A stretch of DNA of 64,000 nt, taken from the NCBI RefSeq assembly GCF_000377785.1, contig NZ_KB898733.1, positions 3,622 to 67,621 on the forward strand. The letters are read 5' to 3'. The position numbers and the translations under genes were made by a program. This document shows, piece by piece, positions 36,234-46,300 of this stretch (positions within the stretch are counted from its first letter, which is position 1; the number at the start of each line of letters is the position of its first letter). This DNA comes from Thioalkalivibrio sp. ALJ24 (GTDB lineage: Bacteria > Pseudomonadota > Gammaproteobacteria > Ectothiorhodospirales > Ectothiorhodospiraceae). The notes below the pieces were generated by a model. That model saw nothing but the letters and a program-made list of their open reading frames with translations, did not search any database and had not been told where the DNA came from.

Positions 36234-37406
36234 ATGTCCTTTAACATTAGTTCGTTATAAAATAGAGGCCATGGGTTGATCTCCATTTGAGAGGGGGCTT
36301 TATGGCTCAACGTGGCCGCAAACCGATCAAGCTGGAGCTGTCGGACTCTGAGCGTGCCGAGCTACAGCGGTGGGTGCGGCGCCGCAAAACGCCAGCGGCC
36401 GAGAAGCAACGCGCGGAGCTGATCCTGGACAGTTCCGAAGGTCTTCCGGGGCGAGACATCGCGGCCCGGCACAGGGTGTCGGTACAAACGGTTTCCAAAT
36501 GGCGAAGGCGTTTTGAGCGTTATCGGCTTGCTGGGCTGACGGACGCTCCGCGCTCGGGACGGCCGAGGACGATCGACGACGACAAGGTGGCGCAGGTCAT
36601 TGAAAAGACCCTGAAGGAGAAGCCCAAGGGCGCCACCCACTGGTCCACGACCCTGATGGCGAAGGAAACCGGGCTCAACGCGATGGCCATCAGCCGGATT
36701 TGGCGCGCCTTTGGGCTCAAGCCACATCGGCTCGAGACCTTCAAGCTCTCGACCGATCCGCACTTTATCGACAAGGTCCACGACATCGTTGGGTTGTACA
36801 TGCAGCCGCCCGATCGCGCGCTGGTACTGTGCGTCGACGAAAAGAGCCAGATTCAGGCCCTGAATCGGTCCCAACCGGCCTTGCCGTTAACGTTTGGCCA
36901 TCCTGAGACCCGCACGCATGACTACCTGCGCCATGGCACGACGACCTTGTTCGCGGCACTGGATGTCGCCACCGGCGAAGTCATCGGCAAACTCCAGAGA
37001 AGACATCGCGCGAAGGAGTTCCTGGCGTTTCTCAACGAGATCGACCGTCAGGTTCCGGCCGACCTCGACGTCCATCTCATCATGGACAACTACGGCACCC
37101 ACAAAACCGAAAAAGTGCGTGCGTGGTTCGCGGCGCGGCCGCGTTACCATGTGCACTTCACGCCCACCTCGGCGTCATGGATCAACCTGGTCGAACGCTT
37201 CTTCGCGCTCATCTCGGAACGCTGGATCAAACGCGGTTCGCATCGCAGCACTCGGGAACTCGAGGATTCCATCCGCGAATACCTGGAGACATACAACGAT
37301 GAACCCCGACCATTCATCTGGCGCAAAACCGCCGACCAGATCATCGCGTCCATCGCCCGTGTAAGCGAGCGCCTCAACGATAATGCGAACTAATGTTAAA
37401 GGACAC
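36234..37406 (+). mobile_element. IS630-family insertion sequence
   Basis: 1173 bp. The ends are inverted repeats: left ATGTCCTTTAACATTAGTTC and right, reversed, GTGTCCTTTAACATTAGTTC, identical after the first base. TA flanks both sides (36232-36233, 37407-37408), the usual IS630 target duplication. It carries one transposase gene and is the best-preserved element in the block. Confidence 0.9.
36302..37393 (+). CDS. IS630 family transposase
   Basis: 363 residues from ATG 36302, with GAGAGGGGG before it. An N-terminal HTH ([20 protein letters not shown]) and a second winged segment precede the DDE domain: first Asp in [14 protein letters not shown], second in [14 protein letters not shown], Glu in [16 protein letters not shown]. 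All three catalytic acids are present and the frame is unbroken, so it may be active. Confidence 0.95.
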   Translation: MAQRGRKPIKLELSDSERAELQRWVRRRKTPAAEKQRAELILDSSEGLPGRDIAARHRVSVQTVSKWRRRFERYRLAGLTDAPRSGRPRTIDDDKVAQVIEKTLKEKPKGATHWSTTLMAKETGLNAMAISRIWRAFGLKPHRLETFKLSTDPHFIDKVHDIVGLYMQPPDRALVLCVDEKSQIQALNRSQPALPLTFGHPETRTHDYLRHGTTTLFAALDVATGEVIGKLQRRHRAKEFLAFLNEIDRQVPADLDVHLIMDNYGTHKTEKVRAWFAARPRYHVHFTPTSASWINLVERFFALISERWIKRGSHRSTRELEDSIREYLETYNDEPRPFIWRKTADQIIASIARVSERLNDNAN

Positions 37407-37463
37407 TAGGGAGACACTGATTTAATTCGCTGCCGCTCCCGCCCGGTACGCGGCTCTGGGATA

Positions 37464-38432
37464 ATGGCAGCCGGTTTCCGCCCCGAGGTAAGGTTCCATG
37501 TCGCAGCGCAGTTTTCCGATCTCGAGTATTCCGCCAGGCGCAAGCAGACGCGGCGCGACCGGTTTCTGGGCGAGATCGACGCCATCACGCCCTGGGCGGC
37601 CCTGGTGGAGGCGATCGAGCCGCACTACCCGAAGGGGAAGCGCGGCCGCCCGCCGATCGGTCTGGAGCGGATGCTGCGGATGTACGTGGCGCAGCAGTGC
37701 TTTAACCTGTCGGATGAAGGGATCGAGGACGCGGTGTACGACAGCCAGGCGATCCGGCGCTTTGTCGGGATCGACCTGAGCCGCGAAGACGCCCCGGATG
37801 CCACCACCCTGCTGCAGTTCCGTCGCCTGCTGGAGCGCCACGACCTGACCCGGGTGATCTTCGAGCGGATCAACGCCCATCTGCAGGAACGGGGCCTGCT
37901 GCTGCGTGAGGGAACGGTCGTGGATGCCACGCTGATCGCCGCCCCACCGTCGACGAAGAACGAGAACAAGGCGCGTGACCCGGAGATGCACCAGACCAGG
38001 AAAGGCAAAAAGAGGAACGTGGTCACGGGCCTGGTCCACACCGTGAAGGGGACGGCGGCGAACGTCTCGGACGTGTCGCAGGTGCCGGACCTGCTCCATG
38101 GTGAGGAAGACAGCCTGCATGGCGACGCCGGCTACATCGGTGCGGAGAAGCGGCTGGACGGGCATCGTCCCGAGACGCACATCGCCTGCAAACGCGGCAC
38201 CGTGCGCGCGATGCCGGAAGGCCCGGCGCGCGAGCGGGTGCGCGCCGCCGAACGGCAGAAGGCGCAGTTGCGTTCGATCGTCGAGCATCCGTTCCATGTG
38301 GTGAAGAACCTCTTCGGCTACCGCAAGGTCCGCTACCGCGGCCTCACCAAGAACACCGCGCAGCTGCACAGCCTGTTCGCCCTGGCGAACCTGTATCGCG
38401 CGCGAAGGTGGGGGCTCCTCACGCAGGGATAG
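37464..38432 (+). CDS. IS5 family transposase, N-terminus probably shifted
   Basis: 322 residues in this frame. Core: GRPPIGLERMLRMYVAQQCF, first Asp GTVVDATLIAAPPS, second Asp LHGDAGYIGAEKR, Glu VEHPFHVVKNLFGYRKVRYR. These are the DDE residues of IS5. Family members usually begin MSQ-R/Q-SF followed by (S)DLEYS and KRKQTRR. That start exists at ATG 37498 but in another frame (MSQRSF), and the frame needed for DLEYSARRKQTRR begins upstream at 37464 instead. One T appears to be missing from the run at 37512-37515. The element may therefore be inactive or use an altered N-terminus. Confidence 0.85.
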   Translation: MAAGFRPEVRFHVAAQFSDLEYSARRKQTRRDRFLGEIDAITPWAALVEAIEPHYPKGKRGRPPIGLERMLRMYVAQQCFNLSDEGIEDAVYDSQAIRRFVGIDLSREDAPDATTLLQFRRLLERHDLTRVIFERINAHLQERGLLLREGTVVDATLIAAPPSTKNENKARDPEMHQTRKGKKRNVVTGLVHTVKGTAANVSDVSQVPDLLHGEEDSLHGDAGYIGAEKRLDGHRPETHIACKRGTVRAMPEGPARERVRAAERQKAQLRSIVEHPFHVVKNLFGYRKVRYRGLTKNTAQLHSLFALANLYRARRWGLLTQG

Positions 38433-38455
38433 TGTGTCTGCAGGACCGGAAATCG

Positions 38456-38489
38456 CCCCTGTAACCGCTCAAAACGGCGGTTACAGGGG
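38456..38489. terminator. Hairpin after the IS5 transposase stop
   Basis: CCCCTGTAACCGC and GCGGTTACAGGGG form a perfect 13-bp stem. It lies 24 bp past the transposase stop and probably ends its transcript or blocks read-in. A structurally conserved copy lies in the left remnant. Confidence 0.6.
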
Positions 38490-38582
38490 CCAAAACAGGC
38501 CGCCGGGGCCCTGATGTCCTTCCAAACGCGCTTCGGCGGGATATGGAGTCGGATGCAGGGCCATTGATCAGTGCTTCCTTAA

Positions 38583-39012
38583 GCATCGTGTGTCTCCTTC
38601 GGCCAGATTCTGGCTTTGTTGACCTCGAATGCAACGATAACGGGCGGTGCGGAAGATGTCCGGGCCGGCAACCTTGCGGGACTCGTCAGCTCCGGGCGAC
38701 GGAGAGTGTTCGACTGCCGGCCCGTCCACGTTTGTTTGCCGCGCATATAGCCCCGATGCCGGCCAGATTTCCCCGGTTACGAATCTGACCGGCCCGTCGC
38801 AAAGCGCTGCATGCGCATCTCATTCAGCGTGACCCCCGTGAACGAAACGGGAGGTTGCCCTCGTCCGATTGCGGCATTCCCGCTCGATATGTAGGTTTCG
38901 GCCGGGATCGACAAGGTTGTCGGTCGAGGAGGCGGTCTAGCAGGTCGGGATGCGGTAACGCTATCGGTATGCACTGCAGACCGAATTGCGAGGAAAACGA
39001 TAAGGAGGCGAC
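38583..39012. other. 430 bp between the mobile block and the lipoprotein gene
   Basis: No gene, tRNA or repeat recognised. The last bases hold the ribosome site (AAGGAGG) of the next gene. A promoter for it is expected here, but I could not identify one with confidence. Confidence 0.4.
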
Positions 39013-40428
39013 ATGAAGCGGACTCTTCTTGTGGCGGGCGTCAGTACGGCGCTGGCGGTGCTGGCGACCGGCTGCGACTCGTATCCCACGGAGGCCGAGA
39101 TCGACTTCGACGCGGTGGACTCGGAGGAGCGTGCAATGGCCCGGACGATGTGGGCCGAATTCGAGGAAACGGTCGAAACGGGCTGGTCGTTCATGCTTTC
39201 GACCGAGGTCGAGGCGGAGCTGGAGCCAGTGGCCGCTCATCTCGAGGAACTGTCCGATTATCTGGACACCCCCGGTGACGGTTCGAAACCCGAATTGCTG
39301 CACGATGGCCCGGAAAGCGAGGCCCTGCGTGCGGCGCACGCCGAGTACCTGGAAGTCCGGCGCTCGATCAAGGCCGAACAGGAAGAGGAACTCGAGGCGC
39401 GGCGGGAGGAGCTCTCGCAGGAGCTGTCGTCGATCGAGGCCGATCTTGCGGAAACGGAGGAGGCGATCGAAGCGCGCGAGGCAATGCTGCAGGACGAAGA
39501 AGAAGCGGTGAGCGAGCTCGAGGACGAGATCGAGGAAGCCGAACAGGAGTTCGAAGACATCCGCGAGAAGGTCCGCCAGGAACTGAACGAGGCGATTGAG
39601 GCGGAAGATCTGCCGATCAACACGCTGGATAACCTGCGTCGTTATTCGTGGCGTGACTGGGAGAGGGAGCCTGGCGAGGAGTGCCCGAACCCGGACGATG
39701 CGCGGACCGTGGATGCTCGGGATTCCCACGGTGTGTGCCTCCTGGCAACGCCGACCCCTTACCGCGATGGCGAAGGGATCAACGAGGTTCTGGATCCAAT
39801 CCTGGCCTCGAGGCTGCTGGAGGCATTCGAGGTGTCCCGGAAGCTCGGCCCTCTGGGACGCAATGCACCCGAGGACAGTCTCCGCGGCCAGCGTCGTCAG
39901 GCCCTGGAAACGCTATCCGAACGGGAGAATGAGGCGGACGCGAAGCATGGAAGTGCACGCGATCTAAACCGGAAGCACTCACGTTCCGAACGCGAGCGAG
40001 AGCGTGTTCAGGGGCGCCTGGACAGAGTGGAAGGTGCGGAACCGAACGTGCGGTCCTCGGAGGTTCGGGAAGAGCAGCAGGCTCTCCAGCGGTCGCGTCG
40101 TGAGTATCGCGATGCGTTGATCCGGACAACCGTGGAAGACCACGCCCAACCGGCGGGGGAGATGACCGACGAGGGGACGTTCCCGGTTGAGGGCGAGGAA
40201 GGCATGGTCGTGGCCGTGATGGCTGCTCAGGATGCGGTTGCCTCGCAATCCTGGGAATGGTCGATCTCCTTGTTCAAAACCCAGCTTGAAGAAGAGATGG
40301 CCGACCGGAACCGAGTGCCGCTCGATCCCCACGAAGGCGAAGCCGGTCGGGCCGTGTTCGACGATAAAGACCGGGACACGATGACCCGGGAGGCCTATCT
40401 GGAGATCGGCCAGCAATTGATGGATTGA
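39013..40428 (+). CDS. Coiled-coil lipoprotein, unknown function
   Basis: 471 residues, AAGGAGG before the ATG. Lipobox LATGC at residue ~21. A strongly charged coiled coil spans ~115-200 (EEELEARREELSQELSSIEA), a second charged helical part lies near 290-370, and a small domain lies at the end (VVAVMAAQDAVASQSWEWSI). There are two Cys near 225-245 (GEECPNPDDA, HGVCLLATP) that could pair. The protein is acidic. No family recognised; membrane-anchored stalk or envelope roles are possible. Followed after 100 bp by the lipidated subtilisin gene. Confidence 0.7.
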   Translation: MKRTLLVAGVSTALAVLATGCDSYPTEAEIDFDAVDSEERAMARTMWAEFEETVETGWSFMLSTEVEAELEPVAAHLEELSDYLDTPGDGSKPELLHDGPESEALRAAHAEYLEVRRSIKAEQEEELEARREELSQELSSIEADLAETEEAIEAREAMLQDEEEAVSELEDEIEEAEQEFEDIREKVRQELNEAIEAEDLPINTLDNLRRYSWRDWEREPGEECPNPDDARTVDARDSHGVCLLATPTPYRDGEGINEVLDPILASRLLEAFEVSRKLGPLGRNAPEDSLRGQRRQALETLSERENEADAKHGSARDLNRKHSRSERERERVQGRLDRVEGAEPNVRSSEVREEQQALQRSRREYRDALIRTTVEDHAQPAGEMTDEGTFPVEGEEGMVVAVMAAQDAVASQSWEWSISLFKTQLEEEMADRNRVPLDPHEGEAGRAVFDDKDRDTMTREAYLEIGQQLMD

Positions 40429-40529
40429 TATCCGAACGCGGTCATCGGTCCGTGTGATACGAAAAAAGAAACCCGGGCCAGCCCCGTGCCACACGGCTGA
40501 GCCCGGCGATAATCAGGGAGAGCCGAATC

Positions 40530-42875
40530 ATGATGATTTCAATAGATCGTTTCCGTCCATCTCTCGTCGCCGTGGCCGTCTCGGCTACGTTGCTGGCGCT
40601 GTCCGGCTGTGCGAGCAGCGGGGGTGGCAATGGTGGTGGAGGTGGTAACGGAGATAGTGAGGAGGACGATGCACCTCCGCCTCTGCCGTCGAATGACCAG
40701 CAAACGATCCTGGATGATGACGGGGATGTGGTAGAAGTTCAGGTCGCGGTTATCGATAACGAGTTCCGGCCGAGCCACGACGAATTTGACGGCCGCTTGA
40801 CGGGGACCAAGACAATCGGTGTACGCGATAGCGTTGAGGCAGAAGAAGATGAAGATGGTGACCCGAAGTACGTCCACGGAACGCCTGTAGCCGCTCTAAT
40901 GGGCGGCGAAAAAATTGGGATCAGTGGGAATGCACGAATGGAGCTGGTAACCGCGGCGAACGATAGCGGAACCCTGTTTGGCAGTTGGATCCGGGAAGGC
41001 GTAGAGCATGCCGTAGAAAAGGAGGCACGGGTCATCAACGCGTCCATTGAGGATCAGTGGGAGACTTGGGACAACGAAGAGACGGTCGGGCAACTGCAGG
41101 AGGTGGAGTACGAGAAGCCGCAGGAAGATGATGATCCCAAAACTATCGAGGTGGGAACCGCTGCAGTGTTTGCTGCCGGTAACGATGGAAACAATCTGAG
41201 CAAGGATGATGTAACCGAAGATGGAGAAAATGGGTATATCAATCCGGATGATCTCGAATACCTGGGTGAGGTCTGGGATCAAATCTTGATTGCGGGCGGT
41301 TCGCGAGGCTGGGAGAAATACTCGCGCAGCAACTACCCGGGGCAGGATGGAGAAATCCAGGATCGATTCCTTGTCGCGCCTTACACGGCCCGAACGGCAA
41401 CCAATACCAGCGATGACGCCGAGGGGACTTTCTCTGGAACCTCGTTTGCTGCCCCTCAGATTGCGGGCATGGTGACGGGCATCATTGCGAAGTGGCCACA
41501 TCTGGACGCATCCGAGGCTACTGGGCGTCTGCTCGAGACGGCCAGCCAGGAATCGGAGCTTTATGAAGAAAGCGACTGTGGCCCGAACAAAGACCAGAAC
41601 TGCGGCAAGTACTACCTCGGCCAGGGGCACGCGGACCTGGAAGAGGCACTTAAGCCCAAAGGAGAAGCGTCGGTCGCATCCGGCGATCAGGTCGAGGATC
41701 CGGAAAACCAGAAGGTCACCGAGAGTCAGGCCCAGTGGTCGCATGCGTTCGGCAACGATTTTCAGGCGGACGAGGAACTGTTCGAAGGCGCTGTAGCTTT
41801 CGACGAGCTGGGTCGTGATTACGAGGTGGACTTCTCGGGGCAGCATGCCGGAAGCAGCAACCTCAACACGCACCTGCGTCAGCGGATGGAAACGCACCTG
41901 ACGAATGCATCGGTCGCCGGGGATGAGTCTGTTGAAGTCGCCGAAGGGGTGAGCATAAGTGCTCGCCATACGGATTCCGGTGAACTGGTGACGGGTCGCT
42001 TCGACATGGAATTCGGTGATACCCGCATGTCCGCGTTCGGTTTCCAGGGCGGTGAGGAGAACCCGATGGACAACGTGCTGGAGGATGCGGACACCGCCAT
42101 GCTGTCCAGTACTACGCCGCAGTTCACGCACGGTCTGGACGACGTGGCCGGCGTCGCCGCTGAGGTCGGGCTGACTGATACGTTCAGCATCAGCGCGGAA
42201 TACTGGTCCGGTCGCTCGGGCGAAGATCCGGCCGAGCGGGTGCTGAGTGAAGACACCGTGGGCCTGTCGGATTACGGCGTGGACCGCCAGGACGTCGCGC
42301 TGCACATGCAGGCCACCGACGATCTGCGGCTGTCGGTGGGACAGGGCATGCTCCGCGAGGACAACGGCATGCTGGGCTCTCGTGGCTATGGTGCGTTGAA
42401 CCTCGGTGACGAGCACGAGCTGCATGTCACGAGTTTCGAGGCGGAGTACGCCGTGACCGGAAACCTGGGCTTGACCGGCCAGTACGAATACGGTCAGGGG
42501 CGCATGGAAGGCGGTGCCGGCATGATTCGGGGTATCGACAACCTCCGCACCGAACAGGCGACCCTGGGTGTGGCATGGGACGGCGACGATCATCAGGTGG
42601 CACTCATGGCAAACCAGCCGATGCGGGTCACTGGCGGGGACATCGAGGCCAGCGTGCCGGTCGGCCGCACCGTGGATGGGGAGGTGATCCGCGAGGATCG
42701 TACCGCCAGCATCGGCACCGAAGGTCGGCAGACGGATGTGGAACTGGGCTACAGCTTCATGCCCGACCGTGACAGCCGGATCAATGCGAACCTGCTGTAC
42801 ATGGATCAGCCGAACCACGACTCGAACGCCTCGGGTGAGCTGGCCGGTGCCGTGACCTACGCGGTGCGGTTCTGA
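40530..42875 (+). CDS. Lipidated subtilisin (S8) autotransporter protease
   Basis: 781 residues. Signal peptide with lipobox LALSGC (Cys27), then a Gly/Ser/acid linker. S8 triad: Asp76 (VAVIDNEFRPSH, where most relatives have DSG or DTG), His116 (YVHGTPVAAL), Ser305 (FSGTSFAAPQIAG); Asn218 in AAGNDG can form the oxyanion hole. Residues ~500-781 resemble an autotransporter beta-barrel, with alternating strands and a terminal aromatic residue (GAVTYAVRF). A lipidated subtilisin with its own barrel recalls NalP and SphB1, which trim surface proteins. It is very acidic. It could process the large adhesin or other surface proteins (inference). Confidence 0.87.
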   Translation: MMISIDRFRPSLVAVAVSATLLALSGCASSGGGNGGGGGNGDSEEDDAPPPLPSNDQQTILDDDGDVVEVQVAVIDNEFRPSHDEFDGRLTGTKTIGVRDSVEAEEDEDGDPKYVHGTPVAALMGGEKIGISGNARMELVTAANDSGTLFGSWIREGVEHAVEKEARVINASIEDQWETWDNEETVGQLQEVEYEKPQEDDDPKTIEVGTAAVFAAGNDGNNLSKDDVTEDGENGYINPDDLEYLGEVWDQILIAGGSRGWEKYSRSNYPGQDGEIQDRFLVAPYTARTATNTSDDAEGTFSGTSFAAPQIAGMVTGIIAKWPHLDASEATGRLLETASQESELYEESDCGPNKDQNCGKYYLGQGHADLEEALKPKGEASVASGDQVEDPENQKVTESQAQWSHAFGNDFQADEELFEGAVAFDELGRDYEVDFSGQHAGSSNLNTHLRQRMETHLTNASVAGDESVEVAEGVSISARHTDSGELVTGRFDMEFGDTRMSAFGFQGGEENPMDNVLEDADTAMLSSTTPQFTHGLDDVAGVAAEVGLTDTFSISAEYWSGRSGEDPAERVLSEDTVGLSDYGVDRQDVALHMQATDDLRLSVGQGMLREDNGMLGSRGYGALNLGDEHELHVTSFEAEYAVTGNLGLTGQYEYGQGRMEGGAGMIRGIDNLRTEQATLGVAWDGDDHQVALMANQPMRVTGGDIEASVPVGRTVDGEVIREDRTASIGTEGRQTDVELGYSFMPDRDSRINANLLYMDQPNHDSNASGELAGAVTYAVRF

Positions 42876-43165
42876 TGGCCGGGCGTCGCACGATGCCCCT
42901 CATGGCGGCCCTGGCCGGGGTCGCCATGCTGACTGCCTGCGCCGGGGGTGGTCAGAATGGGGTAGACCATCAGGAACCGGCGCACGACGCCGGGGAGCCC
43001 AAGGTTCGCTACGTTCCCATCGGGAAGGACGAACAAGGGTGCATGCAATATCGCCCGGAACCACTGAAGGACGACCTGGCGGTGCCGGCGGCCATCTATT
43101 TCTGGGATGGCGAGGGATACACCACGAATCGCGATCAGTGCGTGCCGGAGGACTCGAACCCGTGA
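42875..43165 (+). CDS. Small lipoprotein, unknown
   Basis: 96 residues; the ATG overlaps the last base of the subtilisin stop (TGATG), so it is translationally coupled. Lipobox LTAC (AMLTACAGGG) at ~22. Two Cys remain after it (EQGCMQYRPE, RDQCVPEDSN), likely a disulfide. It may be a partner or inhibitor of the protease encoded upstream, by position only. Confidence 0.7.
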   Translation: MAGRRTMPLMAALAGVAMLTACAGGGQNGVDHQEPAHDAGEPKVRYVPIGKDEQGCMQYRPEPLKDDLAVPAAIYFWDGEGYTTNRDQCVPEDSNP

Positions 43166-43331
43166 GCGAAGCCGTCGAAAAAGGGTGGTCTCGTGATCGT
43201 CCGGAGCCACGGATTCGTCAGTGTCGGGTGGATGCGACCATGGAAGGCAGGACTTCGCTCGTGCGGATGCGAGATGGGTGAGGTTGGCGTGAAAGAAATA
43301 TGGGACGCCAGGAGCGGATCGAGGCGTACGC

Positions 43332-46300
43332 ATGAGCGAAGAAGAATTTCCGGGGAATCCACGCACCGGCGATCTCTTCGCGGACTTCCTCGCGGAGCCG
43401 CAGGAGGTTGCGGGTGACTGGCCTCCGGCTGATCGCTTTCCCCTGAATGTTGCTGGGCGTTCGGTGCGGCGGAGGGTGGTGGCCGATCTGGCCGATGCCG
43501 ACTCGCCGTTGATCGTGACCGGCTATGCGGGACTCGAGCAGCTCATCCGTCTGGAGGGTGATCTGGGTGAAGCACGACACCTTCGAATCCTGTTCGGCAA
43601 CGAGCCGAGCGCAGGCGAGGGCGGTTGCCGGAGCCTGCATCCGCCGAGCCTGCCGGAGGAAGTCGAACAGTACTGGCTGGATCAGGGCGTTTCTCTGTAC
43701 CTGTCGGCCCGCCTGATCCATTTTCGCGAACGGGTTCGTAACGGCTGCGTCGAAGCACGTTATTGGCCGGGGACTCAACAGCGCCCATTGCACGCCAAGC
43801 TCTACCTGGGGCGCGATGCAGTCACTCTGGGTTCGAGCAATTTCAGCGCGAGTGGCCTGGAAGGTCAGCACGAGGCCAATGCGCGGTTTACCGCGGCCAG
43901 CGAGCCGCGGCGTTATCGGGAATCGGCCGCCCTGGCGGAGCAGTACTGGTCTCTGGGCTGCGATTACACTGAAGGGTTGCTGGCGCTGCTGGATCGGCTC
44001 CTGAGCGTGGTGGGCTGGCGGGACGCTTTGGCTCGCGCCTGCGGTGAGCTGCTCGAAGGAGAATGGGCCCGCGGCTTTTTGCGGCAGATGGACCGTGAGG
44101 CGTTTCAGGCCCTTTGGCCCGCCCAGCGTCAGGGGATCGCGCAGGCCCTGTACCTTTTGGATCGTCAGGGGGCTGTTCTGATCGCTGACGCCACAGGGTC
44201 GGGTAAGACACGCATGGGCGCGCACCTGCTGCGCGCTCAGCAGGCACGGATCCAGGGGACGAAGGGGCTGCCCCGTGCTTTGATGTTGGCGCCCTCGGCC
44301 GTGGTTGAGGAATGGGAGCGAGAGCTCTCCCAAGCCGATTCGGTGGTGGCGGTTTTCTCTCAGGGGCTGCTCAGTCGTGGAGGCCGCAAGTCATGGCGGC
44401 TCGAAGAATCTCGGCGCCGGGCGCGCCTGTTGGCTGTGGATGAGTGCCACAATTTTCACAATCCGCTTTCGCGCAGAACGCGCAGCTTGCATAACCATCT
44501 GGCCGATGACGTGGTCCTGTTCACGGCCACGCCCATCAATCGCAATGTGGATGATCTGATCCGCGTCGCGGATTTGCTGGGAGCCGATAACCTCCGCCAG
44601 AGCACCCTCGATGCGCTGGGCCGGTTGCGGCGGACGGGCCGTCACCTGGCACTGGGCGAAGAAGAAGTGACCCAACTGCGCGAAGAGATCCGGACGTTCA
44701 CCGTGCGGCGAACCAAGCGCATGTTGAACACCCTCATTGATCGCGAACCCGAGAATTATCGGGACCATGTGGGTCGTATCTGCCGATATCCCGAACACCG
44801 GTCGTACAGCTACCTACTGAACGAACCGGAAAGCGACCGCCGCCGTGCTGCTTGGATCCGGCAGCGCCTGACAGAGCTCTACGGCGTGATGCAGATACCG
44901 GCCACCTTGCAGGTTAGCTCGGTGCAGAGGAACAGGGGCCTGAACGAGGATCGTTACCGGGACAACCTGCTGGTGGTAGCGCGCAAGCTGGTCGAGCACC
45001 GGATACTTGCGGCGCTGCGCTCCTCGCGCGCCGCATTGGTGGAGCACCTCTGCGGGACCGAGGTGGCGCGAAGCGAGTTTGGTCTGGGCCGTTACACGAA
45101 GGGGTCGGACACCGGGGATGTGCTCGGGCGACTCGCCGCGCCCGGCCCTCCTCCCAAAAACAAATTGACGGTACCGCTTCCGGAGTGGCTTACGGAACCG
45201 GACGGCTGGAACGCCGCTCACGCGCATGACCACCGGATCCTCTCCGAAGTCCTGGAGGAGGTTCGCCGGATGAGCCCGGCGCGCGAGCAGGCCAAGGCAG
45301 CCCACCTTGCGAGCCTGGCCAAACGTCACGAACGTGTCCTGGCTTTCGATAGCTGGCTGATCACGATCGCGGTGCTGCGAGATGAGTTGGAACGTCTGGT
45401 ACCAGGTCTGGAGATACTGCAGGCCACGGGCGGAGATGGTCGGGACCGTCAGGCCGTGCTTCGTGCTTTCCGGCCGGGGGAGGAGCAGGGTGCCGGTGTC
45501 GCGCTGTGTTCGGACAGCCTGTCTGAAGGGGTCAACCTGCAGGCAGCCTCGGCGTTGGTCCATCTCGACATGCCATCGGTCATCCGTACGGCCGAACAGC
45601 GCACGGGTCGGGTGGACCGGCTGGACAGCCCTCATGCTGAGGTGGAGGTCTGGTGGCCAAGAGACGCAGAGGAGTTCTCGCTGGGGGCGGATTCGCGTTT
45701 CAAGGAACGGGTAGAGGCAGTCACTGATCTTCTCGGTACAAACCTTCCGCTACCGGACGAGCTTCGGAACACGGCACGAATGTCCGTGGATGCCGATACC
45801 CTGGTTTCCGAATATGAGCGCGATGCTCGATCGGCCGACGAAGCCGAGCCCGAGGACGCGTTTGCGGGTGTTCGGGGGCTGGTCGAGGGAGAGGCCGCAT
45901 TAGTTGGCCCGGATATCTATGAGTATTACCGTCAGAGATCGGTCAAAGTTCTGTCCCGGGTTAGCGTGGTGGTTAGCGAGTCGACGTGGGCCTTCTTTTG
46001 CCTCGCCGGGACAGCGGAAAGATCGCCACGGTGGTTCTTTTTCTCCGACCCCGACGCCGAACCGCTGGCTGCGCTGGACAAGGTTTCTTTGGAACTCCGC
46101 CGGCGGCTATCGGAGGATCCGCCCATCGGAGAGATAGACGAACCGGCCTCGCAGTGGCTGAAACACTTTGCCCGAAGGCTGCCCGAGGCCGAGCGTGCTC
46201 AGTTACCACTGCGCAAGCAGCGGGCCCTGCAGGAAATGAAGCGCGTCGTTGATGGCTTGTGCCACCATGCGGCGAGCCAGCAGGCTCAAGAGCGTCTGGA

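Larger units (their letters stand above)
27470..38578. mobile_element. 11.1-kb composite-transposon-like block bounded by inverted IS5-family ends
   Basis: The left edge (27470, GGAAGCGCTGATTAATGG...) and right edge (38578, ...CCATTGATCAGTGCTTCC) are inverted copies of the same IS5-family right end, similar over ~150 bp. Both are flanked by TTAA (27466-27469 and 38579-38582), which fits the YTAR target of this IS group. The right copy is a full IS5-type element; the left is only an end. Inside lie a truncated McrB gene, small unknown genes, a giant tyrosine recombinase-like gene and an IS630 element. The matching TTAA pair suggests the whole block moved as one; this is inference from sequence. 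Confidence 0.7.
37410..38578 (+). mobile_element. IS5-family insertion sequence (right boundary of the block)
   Basis: Left end GGAGACACTGATTTAATTCG at 37410 and right end (reversed) GGAAGCACTGATCAATGG at 38578 share the core CACTGAT. Left flank is CTAG (37406-37409), right flank TTAA; both fit YTAR but they differ, so this copy did not arrive here by a simple single insertion. A 13-bp hairpin follows the transposase stop (38456-38489). Confidence 0.8.
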
